Below are positions 9,899-17,457 of a DNA stretch of 48,522 nucleotides, piece by piece. Position numbers and translations under genes: made by a program. A model generated the notes under the pieces. That model was not told the DNA's origin, ran no database searches, and saw only the letters and a list, made by a program, of their open reading frames with translations. This DNA is from Acidovorax facilis (GTDB taxonomy: Bacteria; Pseudomonadota; Gammaproteobacteria; Burkholderiales; Burkholderiaceae_C), in assembly GCF_023913775.1 (NCBI RefSeq), contig NZ_JAMXAX010000027.1:1-48522 (forward strand). The letters run 5' to 3'. Within the stretch, counting starts at the first letter, position 1. The number at the start of each line of letters is the position of its first letter.

Positions 9899-11040
9899 GT
9901 TCCGTGCCCCCCAACGATCTGCCCCCCGCACCCACCGCAGCGCCCATGGCGGCACCTGCCGCGGCATCTGTGGGCGCACCGGCCGTGGGCCCGGCAGCCG
10001 CGCCCGCCCCTCCAGCATCCGCCCCGGGCCGGGGTGGCGCCGTCACGCTGCTGCTGGGCGCGGTGGCCGCTGCCGCGCTGGTCAGCAGCGGCATGCTGTG
10101 GCAAAAACTCAGCGCCATTCAAGAGCAACTGGCCCGTCAATCCGCAGACTCGGGCGCGCAGGCCATCGAGGCCCGCACCATGGCCCGCCAGGCCGAAGAA
10201 CTGGTGCGCGAGACAGCGGCGCGCCTGTCGGTGGCCGAAGCGCGGGTGAGCGAAGTGGCGCTGCAGCGCAGCCAGCTTGAAGAACTCATGCAAAGCCTGT
10301 CGCGCTCGCGCGACGAGAACCTGGTGGTGGACATCGAATCCGCCATCCGCCTGGCGCAGCAACAGGCGCAGCTCACCGGCAGCCTGGAGCCCCTGGTGGC
10401 CGCGCTCAAAAGCGCCAACCAGCGCATCGAACGCGCCGCACAGCCCCGCCTGGCCCCCGTGCAGCGCGCCATTGGCCGCGACTTGGACCGCCTGACCCGC
10501 GCCACCGTGACCGACACCGCCGGCCTGCTGGCCCGCCTGGACGACCTGGTGCGTCAGGTGGACGAGCTGCCCGTGCTGAACGCCGTGGCCCAGGCCGCCG
10601 CCACCCGCCGCCTGGCAGCCACACCCGCTCCCACAAACACGCCACCGCTCAACCAGGGTGACCTGGCTTGGTGGCAGGCAGCCTTGCAGCGCAGCTGGGA
10701 AGTGGTGCGCGACGAGGCCCGGGGCCTGGTGCGCGTGAGCCGCATCGACCAGCCCGAGGCCATTTTGCTGGCGCCCGAGCAGACCTTCTTCCTGCGCGAG
10801 AACCTCAAGCTCAAGCTGCTCAACGCCCGCCTGGGCGTGCTGGCGCGCCAGTTCGAATCGGCCCGCGCCGACCTGGCCGCCGCCAACGCTGCGCTCAACA
10901 AATACTTTGACCCGGCATCGCGCCGCACGCAGAACGCTGCCAGCACGCTGCAGACCGCCCAGGCCAGCATGAAGGCGGCCGAGCAGCCGCGCTTGGACGA
11001 AACGCTCTCTGCGCTGGCAACAGCTGCAGCCGGCCGGTAA
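9895..11040 (+). CDS. hemX: HemX family membrane protein of the haem operon
   Basis: Encodes 381 residues. An Ala/Pro-rich cytoplasmic N-terminus (1-40) leads to one transmembrane helix (about 43-62, AVTLLLGAVAAAALVSSGML). A periplasmic helical region follows, with coiled-coil character (EQLARQSADSGAQAIEARTMARQAEELV), then the conserved FLRENLKLKLLNARLGVLAR. This is the HemX (PF04375) arrangement. The family was once called a uroporphyrinogen C-methyltransferase, but these proteins lack the SAM-binding fold, so the role in tetrapyrrole synthesis is unproven. The start ATG overlaps the hemD stop (ATGA). A start further upstream would only read hemD's tail out of frame. Confidence 0.9.
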   Translation: MSSVPPNDLPPAPTAAPMAAPAAASVGAPAVGPAAAPAPPASAPGRGGAVTLLLGAVAAAALVSSGMLWQKLSAIQEQLARQSADSGAQAIEARTMARQAEELVRETAARLSVAEARVSEVALQRSQLEELMQSLSRSRDENLVVDIESAIRLAQQQAQLTGSLEPLVAALKSANQRIERAAQPRLAPVQRAIGRDLDRLTRATVTDTAGLLARLDDLVRQVDELPVLNAVAQAAATRRLAATPAPTNTPPLNQGDLAWWQAALQRSWEVVRDEARGLVRVSRIDQPEAILLAPEQTFFLRENLKLKLLNARLGVLARQFESARADLAAANAALNKYFDPASRRTQNAASTLQTAQASMKAAEQPRLDETLSALATAAAGR

Positions 11041-11053
11041 GGGAGCGGTACGC

Positions 11054-12331
11054 ATGCGTGCAGCACTCTGGCTTTTGGCGTTGTTTGGCGTGGCGGTGGC
11101 CGCCGCGCTGTTTGCGGGCAACAACCAGGGCACCGTCACCCTGTACTGGCCGCCGTACCGCATCGACCTGTCGCTGAACCTGGTCGTGCTGTTACTGGTG
11201 GGCGGGTTTGTCACCGTGTACGCCGCGCTGCGCGCCCTGGCGGCGCTGCTGGAGCTGCCCCACCAGGCCCGGCGCTGGCGCGTGCAGCAAAAGGAGCGCG
11301 CCATGCATGCGGCCTTGCTGGACGCCCTGACGCACATGCTGGGCGGGCGCTTCATCCGCTCGCGCAAGGCCGCGGTGGCTGCGCTGTCGCAAGAAAACGC
11401 GCTGGCCACCGCTGGCGAGGCCGTGCCCCACGGCCGCCAGTTGCGCGCCCTGGCCCACATGATTGCGGCCGAGGCCTCGCACGCGCTGCAAGACAGCGCC
11501 ACGCGCGAAAGCCATCTGCAGGACGCCCTGCAAGAGGCACCGCTGCGCGGCACCGTGAATGAGCAGGAAATGCGCGAGGGCGCCCAGATGCGTGCCGCCC
11601 GCTGGTCGCTGGACGACCGCGATGCCAACGCTGCGCTCGACCGCCTGGCCGCACTGCCGCAAGGTGCCGCCCGGCGCACGCTGTCGCTGCGCATCAAGCT
11701 CAAGGCCACGCGCCTGGCACGCCAGACGCAAGAGGCGCTGGACACCGCACGCCTGCTGGGCAAGCACCGCGCCTTCTCGCCCGCTGCAGCCCAAAGCATC
11801 GTGCGGGGCCTGGCCATTGAACTCATCAACAGCGCACACGACACCGCGCAGCTGCAGCAGACCTGGATGTCGCTGGAATCGTCCGAGCGCAGCATGCCCG
11901 AGCTGGCCATCCACGCCGCGCAGCGACTGGCAGCCCTGGGCGGCGACACGACGCAGGTGCGCGCCTGGCTGCTGCCCGTGTGGGACCGCATGGTGGACCT
12001 GCCCGACGCGCTGGCCGAACACCATGCGCTGAAGCTGGTGCGCGCACTCGAAGCCGGGCTGGACGACCTCGACGCCCCCTGGCTGGCACGCATCGAATCG
12101 GCTTACCAGGGAAATCCCCGCGACGCCCGCCTGCAGTACCTGGCGGGCATGGCCTGCCTCAAGCGCCAGCTGTGGGGCAAGGCCCAGCAGTTGCTCACAC
12201 AGGCGGCGCAGCAACTGGGCGACAGCAGCCTGCGGGCCAGCGCCTGGCGCCACCTGGCAGAGCTGGCAGAAAAACGCGGCGACGACAGCGCCGCCGCCGC
12301 GGCCTGGAAGAAGGCCGCGCTCGGCCGGTAA
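11054..12331 (+). CDS. hemY: HemY family protein (haem biosynthesis-associated TPR membrane protein)
   Basis: Encodes 425 residues. Two N-terminal transmembrane helices (about 3-21 and 39-62) flank the conserved NNQGTVTLYWPPYRIDLSLN typical of the HemY N-terminal domain (PF07219). The rest is alpha-helical with TPR-like repeats. It is not the protoporphyrinogen oxidase that shares the name in Bacillus. It starts 13 bases after hemX with a GGAG-like site (gggagcggtacgc-ATG) and closes the operon. Its role beside hemX is thought to be organisation of late tetrapyrrole enzymes; that is family knowledge, not shown here. Confidence 0.92.
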   Translation: MRAALWLLALFGVAVAAALFAGNNQGTVTLYWPPYRIDLSLNLVVLLLVGGFVTVYAALRALAALLELPHQARRWRVQQKERAMHAALLDALTHMLGGRFIRSRKAAVAALSQENALATAGEAVPHGRQLRALAHMIAAEASHALQDSATRESHLQDALQEAPLRGTVNEQEMREGAQMRAARWSLDDRDANAALDRLAALPQGAARRTLSLRIKLKATRLARQTQEALDTARLLGKHRAFSPAAAQSIVRGLAIELINSAHDTAQLQQTWMSLESSERSMPELAIHAAQRLAALGGDTTQVRAWLLPVWDRMVDLPDALAEHHALKLVRALEAGLDDLDAPWLARIESAYQGNPRDARLQYLAGMACLKRQLWGKAQQLLTQAAQQLGDSSLRASAWRHLAELAEKRGDDSAAAAAWKKAALGR

Positions 12332-12343
12332 ACGGCCTTCTTT

Positions 12344-12376
12344 GCAAGGGCTGCGCCTTCCAGGCGCAGCCCTTGC
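12344..12376 (+). terminator. Strong hairpin after hemY
   Basis: A perfect 14-bp stem (GCAAGGGCTGCGCC with its complement) and a 5-base loop lie 13 bases after the hemY stop. A second 9-bp stem (AGAAGGCCG / CGGCCTTCT, 12309-12341) straddles the stop. Neither has a proper T tract on this strand, so termination is likely but not certain. The remainder of 12377-12669 holds no gene I can support, only a small AT-rich inverted repeat TCAATTCA...TGAATTGA at 12515-12537, possibly in the cytochrome b561 promoter region. Confidence 0.5.
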
Positions 12377-12669
12377 GTAAAAAAGCCCGGGCAGCAGCGC
12401 TCTGGGCCGCACCGAACCAGGGCATCCCTGGTGAATCCGCCGCCCTCACACCCCATCGGATACACGCTGGTGCAGCGTGCACAGCATTGGGGAACTTTGA
12501 GCGCTCAGGCCTTATCAATTCATTTTTTTTGAATTGAAGCATCAATCTGCCTGAAGCCGAATGCGGCAACGGCTTCCTACACTGCCCCATCGCTTGACGC
12601 ATGTCAGCCCCGAACGGGCTGGCGACCCCGCCCGGCGCTCCGTCCAACAGCCCCACGTTTCCTCTCTTC

Positions 12670-13254
12670 ATGACTGCTTCAGCCACCGCCACCCGCACCG
12701 CTGCCGACGCACCGCCCCGCCGCTATACGCGCACCGCCATGCTTTTGCACTGGGTGCTGGGCTTGGCACTGATCGGCCTGTTTGGCGTGGGTATTTACAT
12801 GACCGGGCTGCCGTTCTCGCCTCAGCGGCTCAAGCTCTACAACTGGCACAAGTGGGCGGGGGTCACCATCCTCGTGCTGTCGGTGCTGCGCCTGCTGTGG
12901 CGCGCCACGCACCGCCCTCCCGCGCTGCCGGCAGCCATCGAAAACGCCATGCCGGGCTGGCAAAAGCTGGCGCACCACGCCACGCATGGGCTGCTGTACA
13001 CGCTGTTTTTCGCCGTGCCGTTGATTGGCTGGGCCTACAGCTCGGCAGCAGGCTTTCCCATCGTGTTTCTGGGCCTGTGGCAGTTGCCCGACTTCGTGCC
13101 CGTGAGCAAGGAGCTGGCCGAGGCGATCAAACCCTGGCACCAGTACACCGCCTTTGCGATGGCGGGCCTGGTTGTGCTGCACATCGCAGGCGCGCTCAAG
13201 CACCAGATCGTGGACCGCGATGGGCTCATCGCCCGCATGCTGCCGGGCAGATGA
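12670..13254 (+). CDS. Cytochrome b561 family di-haem membrane protein
   Basis: Encodes 194 residues from ATG 12670; an in-frame ATG at 12601 would add 23 residues. Four transmembrane helices are visible. Histidines in LLHWVLG, NWHKWAG, LAHHATHGLLY and LHIAGALKHQ fit haem ligands of bacterial CybB-type b561, which moves electrons from quinol or superoxide in the inner membrane. Neither start has a convincing ribosome site; the shorter one gives the usual family length. Two YceI-type genes follow, an association common in beta- and gammaproteobacteria that suggests a shared job with a lipid or isoprenoid quinone ligand. Confidence 0.92.
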   Translation: MTASATATRTAADAPPRRYTRTAMLLHWVLGLALIGLFGVGIYMTGLPFSPQRLKLYNWHKWAGVTILVLSVLRLLWRATHRPPALPAAIENAMPGWQKLAHHATHGLLYTLFFAVPLIGWAYSSAAGFPIVFLGLWQLPDFVPVSKELAEAIKPWHQYTAFAMAGLVVLHIAGALKHQIVDRDGLIARMLPGR

Positions 13255-13349
13255 AACACCCCTGAGTCGCGTGCATGGCGGGGCAACGCACCGCCCTCCA
13301 GATCATGGATCTGGCTTTCACTTTCTGTCTTTTGAACGGAGTTTTTTGC

Positions 13350-13925
13350 ATGAACCTGTCTTCCCAACTGTCTCGCACCCTCCTGGTGGCCGCCGTAGCC
13401 TTGAGCGCGCAGGCCGCACTGGCCCAGCAGCAACTGGTCCCCGCCCAGAGCGAGGTGCAGTTCACCGCGCGCCAGATGGGCGTGCCGCTGGATGGCCACT
13501 TCAAGAAGTTCAGCGCCCAGGTGGCGTTTGACCCGGCCAAGCTGGCGACCAGCAAGATCGCCTTCACCGTAGACACCGGCAGCGCCACGCTGGGATCGCG
13601 CGAGACCGATGCCGAGCTGCCCAAGCCCACCTGGTTCAACGTGCCCAAGTTCCCGCAGGCGCAGTTCGAATCCACTGCCATCAAGGCACTGGGCGGCGGC
13701 AAGTTTGAGGTGGCAGGCAAGCTCACCATCAAGGGCACCGCGCAGAACGTGGTAGTGCCGGTGACGTTGACCCAGAGCGGCCCCACCACCACGGCCACCG
13801 GCACGCTGCCGATCAAGCGGCTGGCTTTCAAGATCGGCGAAAACGAGTGGGCCGACACCTCGATGGTGGCCGACGACGTCACCGTGAAGTTCAAGCTCGC
13901 ACTGACTGGCGTCGGCAAGCTTTGA
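13350..13925 (+). CDS. YceI family periplasmic lipid-binding protein (first copy)
   Basis: Encodes 191 residues. A signal peptide ends AALAQ near residue 28. The YceI lipocalin-like fold is supported by LVPAQSEVQFTARQMGVPLDGHFKKFSAQVAFDPAKL, the TLGSRETDAELPKPTWFNVPKFPQAQF segment and the ADDVTVKFKLALTG end. The family binds long isoprenoid chains in the periplasm. The ATG 13350 has cggag nearby upstream and gives a clean signal peptide; an upstream in-frame extension would bury the signal. It sits 95 bases after the b561 gene and 87 bases before a second YceI gene. Confidence 0.93.
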   Translation: MNLSSQLSRTLLVAAVALSAQAALAQQQLVPAQSEVQFTARQMGVPLDGHFKKFSAQVAFDPAKLATSKIAFTVDTGSATLGSRETDAELPKPTWFNVPKFPQAQFESTAIKALGGGKFEVAGKLTIKGTAQNVVVPVTLTQSGPTTTATGTLPIKRLAFKIGENEWADTSMVADDVTVKFKLALTGVGKL

Positions 13926-14012
13926 CCAGCTTCTGGCTCCAGCTCCGCCTCTTTCATCCTCCGTTTTTCCCCTGGTTCGTTTCGTAGTTCCTCTTTTCAA
14001 GGAGTCTTTTTC

Positions 14013-14589
14013 ATGCGCAAGTCCCTCTTCTCCCTGCTCGCCGTGGCCGCTGCCACCGCAATGACCGCTGGCGCTGCCCAGGCCGCCAACTACGCCATCG
14101 ACCCCACGCACACCTTCGTGACGTTCGAGATCGGTCACTTCGGCGCATCCACCAACCGTGGCCGCTTCGACAAGAAGCAAGGCACTGTGGAATTTGACCG
14201 CGCCGCCAACCGGCAAGGTGGACATCACCATCGACACCACCTCGGTGAATACCGGCACGCCTCCCTTTGACAAGCACCTGCAAAGCGCCGATCTGTTTGA
14301 CGCAGCCAAGCACCCCACGATCAAGTTCGTGTCCGACAAGTTCAGCTTCACCGGCGACAAGGTCAGCGAAGTGACCGGCCAGCTCACGCTGCTGGGCAAG
14401 ACCGCGCCCGTCACCCTCAAGGCCACGCAGTTCAACTGCTACGACAGCCCCATGCTCAAGCGCGAAGTGTGCGGTGGCGACTTTGAAACCACCATCGACC
14501 GCACCCAGTGGGGCATGAACTACGGCGTGGAATGGGGCTTCCCCAAGAACGTGCGCCTGGTGGTGCAGATTGAAGCTGTGAAGCAGTAA
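14013..14589 (+). pseudogene. YceI family protein (second copy), frameshifted
   Basis: The gene starts with a good site (aaggag, then ATG 14013) and a signal peptide ending AAQAANYAIDPTHTFVTFEI. It reads correctly to GTVEFDRAAN near 14208, then the frame leaves YceI and stops at 14270. The next frame from about 14210 continues the fold with TGKVDITIDTTSVNTGTPPFDKHL and ends properly at 14589 with FPKNVRLVVQIEAVKQ. Removing one base in gccgccaaccggc (about 14203-14215) restores one ORF of about 191 residues. It is thus a recent frameshift or a sequencing error. Everything else in both halves looks intact, including the YDSPMLKREVCGGDFETTIDR segment typical of YceI. Confidence 0.88.
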
Positions 14590-14655
14590 TCCACCATCGG
14601 CAGGCACGCGGGCTGCTCGCCCCTGAAGGGCGGCTGCTGCGCGCCAAACCCACGG

Positions 14656-14689
14656 GCCACCCCTGCGTTCACGCAGCGGGTGGCTTTTT
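14656..14689 (+). terminator. Rho-independent terminator after the YceI genes
   Basis: GCCACCCCTGCG, loop TTCA, then CGCAGCGGGTGGC with one bulged base, followed by TTTTT. It lies 67 bases after the second YceI stop and just before the convergent end of the ABC-F gene. Confidence 0.85.
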
Positions 14690-14715
14690 CATGCACGCGC
14701 ACTTCGCCGGGCGTG

Positions 14716-16467
14716 TCAGGCAGCGTCCAGCGTGGCATCCAGGTTCCAGCCTTGCGGCTGCCAGGCCCACACCACATCAGGCCCAAGCGCACGCAGGAAG
14801 GTGACGTCGTGCGACACCACGGCCAGCGCGCCCGTGAAGGCTTGCAAGGCAGACTGCAGCGCTTCGATGGCATCCACATCGAGATGGTTGGTGGGCTCGT
14901 CGAGCAGCAGCATTTGCGCGGGCTCGCCCGACCACAGGGCGCAAGCCAGGGCGGCCTTGATGCGCTCTCCACCGCTGAGCACGCCCTCAGGCCGCTGCAC
15001 TTTGTCCGCACCCAGGCCAAGCTGGGCCAGGTGCGTGCGCAGCGCCGCTTCGGGCAGGGGCGTGCCGAGCGCCTGCAGGCGCGCCAGCACACCGTGCTGG
15101 GGTGGAAGCAGGGCGGCGTTGTGCTGGTCCAGCCAGGCGGCCCGCACACCCCGCAACACCCGCCCCGCAGTGGCCAACGCAGGGTTGGCAATGGTGCGCA
15201 GCAGGCTGCTTTTGCCGCAGCCGTTGGGCCCAGTGATGGCGATGCGGATGGGCCCGTTCCAGACTCCATGGAGCGGAGGAAAGCCGGGCGGCGCATGCGT
15301 CACATGCACCTGCTCGAACGCCAGCACCTGCTTGCCCGCAGGCACGGCGCTTTGGGGCAGCACCAGCGCCGTAGCGCCCCCTGCAGGAACACGCTGAGCG
15401 GCCTCGCGCACCGCATCGTTCAGCCGCTGGCGCTCCTGCTGCTGCCGCTCGTGCTCGCGACCCGCGTGGGCCTGGGCGTTGTTCTTCTTGCGGTCCAGCA
15501 GGACGGATGCCTGGTTGGCAGCGCGGCCGGCCTCGCGCCCCCGCGCGGCGCGGCTCTGCTGGGCATCGTGCTCGCGCTGCAGCGCCCGCATGCCCCGCTC
15601 GCGCTCGGTGCGCGCGTGGTCCAGCGCGGCCTGGGCAGCAGCAGCCTCGGCCTGGCGCTGTGCCTCGTACACGGACCAGTTTCCGCCGTAGCGCTGCAGC
15701 CCCGCTGCAGACAACGCAACCATGTTGTTCGCCATGCCCAGCAATTCGCGGTCGTGGCTGGCCACCAGCACGCCACCGCGCCACTGCGCCAGCGACTCCA
15801 TCAACCAGCGCCGACCCGGCCGGTCCAGGTGGTTGGTGGGCTCATCCAGCACCAGCAGATCGGCGCCCGACAGGAATGCCCCCGCCAGCGCCACGCGCAT
15901 GCGCTCGCCACCGCTAAGGTGCTGCGCCGCGTGTCCCGGCGGCAGGTGGCCCAACCCCAGCGCGTGCAGCGCCTGCTGCCATTGCGAGGGCAGGTCCCAC
16001 CGCCCGTCGGCCAAAAGCAGATCATCGGGCGAGCCCCTGCCCGCTTCCAGTCGGTCGAGTGCACCCAGAACCGGGCCCAGGCCCGCAATATCGGCGACGG
16101 TGGCCGAAGGGGCTGCACCGACCTCCTGCGCCACCGCGTGCACGGAAGGGCAGCCCGCCACCACACCGCTTGCAGGCTGCAGCATGCGCTGCGCAAGCTG
16201 CAAGAAAACGCTTTTGCCAACGCCGTTGGCGCCCACCAAGCCGGTCACGCCTTGGCCCAGGGCCACATTCAGCGGGCGTGCCCACAGTGCCTGCCCGTCA
16301 GGCAAGCTGAATGTGACGTCGTGGAACTGAAGGACAACGGGACCCGCAGACGAAGCCGCACTGCGGGGCGCGGCATTAGAGGGCCGAGGAGGGAAGGCAG
16401 CCGTCGAGGCTGCGGCAGCGCTGCGGCTGCGATGGGCGGAATCGCCCGGCATTGAAGGTGTCGCCAT
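14716..16467 (-). CDS. ABC-F family ATPase
   Basis: Encodes 583 residues with two ABC domains and no membrane segments. Domain 1 has Walker A GANGVGKS, signature LSGGERMRVALA and Walker B LLVLDEPTNHLD; domain 2 has GPNGCGKSS, LSGGERIKAALA and LLLDEPTNHLD. A basic, Arg/Gln-rich linker (DHARTERERGMRALQREHDA) joins them, as in ribosome-associated ABC-F proteins that act on stalled translation or protect from antibiotics. The subtype cannot be assigned from sequence alone. I use ATG 16465-16467 (MATPSMPGD), which has ggag about ten bases upstream; a start at 16518 would add 17 residues of doubtful sequence. It is divergent from the VOC gene. Confidence 0.93.
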   Translation of the reverse strand: MATPSMPGDSAHRSRSAAAASTAAFPPRPSNAAPRSAASSAGPVVLQFHDVTFSLPDGQALWARPLNVALGQGVTGLVGANGVGKSVFLQLAQRMLQPASGVVAGCPSVHAVAQEVGAAPSATVADIAGLGPVLGALDRLEAGRGSPDDLLLADGRWDLPSQWQQALHALGLGHLPPGHAAQHLSGGERMRVALAGAFLSGADLLVLDEPTNHLDRPGRRWLMESLAQWRGGVLVASHDRELLGMANNMVALSAAGLQRYGGNWSVYEAQRQAEAAAAQAALDHARTERERGMRALQREHDAQQSRAARGREAGRAANQASVLLDRKKNNAQAHAGREHERQQQERQRLNDAVREAAQRVPAGGATALVLPQSAVPAGKQVLAFEQVHVTHAPPGFPPLHGVWNGPIRIAITGPNGCGKSSLLRTIANPALATAGRVLRGVRAAWLDQHNAALLPPQHGVLARLQALGTPLPEAALRTHLAQLGLGADKVQRPEGVLSGGERIKAALACALWSGEPAQMLLLDEPTNHLDVDAIEALQSALQAFTGALAVVSHDVTFLRALGPDVVWAWQPQGWNLDATLDAA

Positions 16468-16626
16468 GCAAAAGCACTCCAGACAAGACATACAACCGCC
16501 TGGCCCGGCAATGGGCAAGCAGGAAGGAAAGGCTTGAGGGGCTTACAGGCGCATCGGACGAATACCTCAGGGGCAAAGAAGGACGACTGCGGAATGTACC
16601 GCAATCCCGGCCCTCAAAAAATTAAC

Positions 16627-16656
16627 TTAACGTAAATCAATTACGAATAGTAGAAT
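16627..16656 (+). promoter_or_regulatory. Candidate promoter with operator for the VOC gene
   Basis: TTAACG (16627-16632) and TAGAAT (16651-16656) are 18 bases apart. A perfect inverted repeat CGTAA-atcaa-TTACG (16631-16645) sits between them, where a repressor would block polymerase. The transcript would start about 20 bases before the gaggag ribosome site of the gene at 16684. Pattern-based only. Confidence 0.4.
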
Positions 16657-16683
16657 CGCAAAACCGATTTGAGGAGACTCTGC

Positions 16684-17304
16684 ATGAACGCCATCCTGAA
16701 ACCTGATCTGGCCACCCTGCCCCCGCCCGCGCCCATCCAGCAACTGCACCACTACGCCTACAAGGCGCGTGACGCTGAAGAAACGCGCCAGTTCTATGAG
16801 GACATCCTGGGCCTGCCGCTGTACCACATCATCCAGAGCGACTACGTGCCGAGCACGGGCGAATACTGCCCCTACACGCACTTCTTCTTTCGCCTCAAGG
16901 ACGGTTCTTTCATCGCCTTCTTCGACCTGGGCGACGACGTGAAGGCAGAGCCCTCGCCGAACACGCCGCTGTGGGTCAACCACATTGCTTTTCGCGTGGA
17001 CACGGTGCAGGAGCTGGAGAACACCAAGAAGCGCCTGGAGGCCCACGGCATCGAGGTGCTGGGCGTAACGGACCACCACATCTTTCACAGCATCTATTTC
17101 TTTGACCCGAACGGTATCCGTCTGGAGCTGTCGGCCCAGCTGGCCGACGAAGAACAGATGGCCAAGGACAGCACCGTGGCCCACGCCCGCCTGAACGAGT
17201 GGACGGCGCGCAAGGAGCAGTGGCGCAAGGAGCGCGCTGAAGGCAAGGCGGTGGAACCGCTCAAGCCGCAGCAGAACGACCGGCCAGAGTTCGTCAAAGG
17301 CTGA
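16684..17304 (+). CDS. VOC superfamily (glyoxalase/dioxygenase-like) metalloprotein
   Basis: Encodes 206 residues. The vicinal oxygen chelate fold is indicated by paired beta-alpha-beta modules: LHHYAYKARDAEETRQFYEDILGL near the N-terminus and VNHIAFRVDTVQELENTKKRL in the middle. Likely metal ligands are His (LHHYAY), His (NHIAF) and Glu (PNGIRLELS). Such proteins are ring-cleaving dioxygenases, glyoxalases or isomerases; the substrate is unknown. The last 50 residues are charged (NEWTARKEQWRKERAEGK) and extend past the fold. The start ATG follows gaggagactctgc. Confidence 0.88.
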   Translation: MNAILKPDLATLPPPAPIQQLHHYAYKARDAEETRQFYEDILGLPLYHIIQSDYVPSTGEYCPYTHFFFRLKDGSFIAFFDLGDDVKAEPSPNTPLWVNHIAFRVDTVQELENTKKRLEAHGIEVLGVTDHHIFHSIYFFDPNGIRLELSAQLADEEQMAKDSTVAHARLNEWTARKEQWRKERAEGKAVEPLKPQQNDRPEFVKG

Positions 17305-17319
17305 CAAGCCTTTGGCGCC

Positions 17320-17350
17320 GCCACGTTGCACACCCAACGTGCAACGTGGC
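17320..17350 (+). terminator. Perfect inverted repeat after the VOC gene
   Basis: GCCACGTTGCAC, 7-base loop, GTGCAACGTGGC: a perfect 12-bp stem 16 bases past the stop. No T tract follows. It could terminate transcription or stabilise the 3' end. Confidence 0.5.
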
Positions 17351-17371
17351 GTCAGCGATAAAAATACAGGT

Positions 17372-17417
17372 AAAAATAGCCGCCAGCGCTTTACCAACAA
17401 GCGCTAACAGCTATTTA
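17372..17417 (+). repeat. Palindromic repeat copy 2
   Basis: The core is CCAGCGCTTTACCAACAAGC followed by GCTAACAGCTATTT, with AAATAGC/GCTATTT at the flanks. It lies between the convergent VOC and M48 genes and may help terminate both. Confidence 0.8.
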
Positions 17418-17457
17418 TTTGGTAGCAAAGCTCCACCAACCACTCCGCCGGTCGCAA

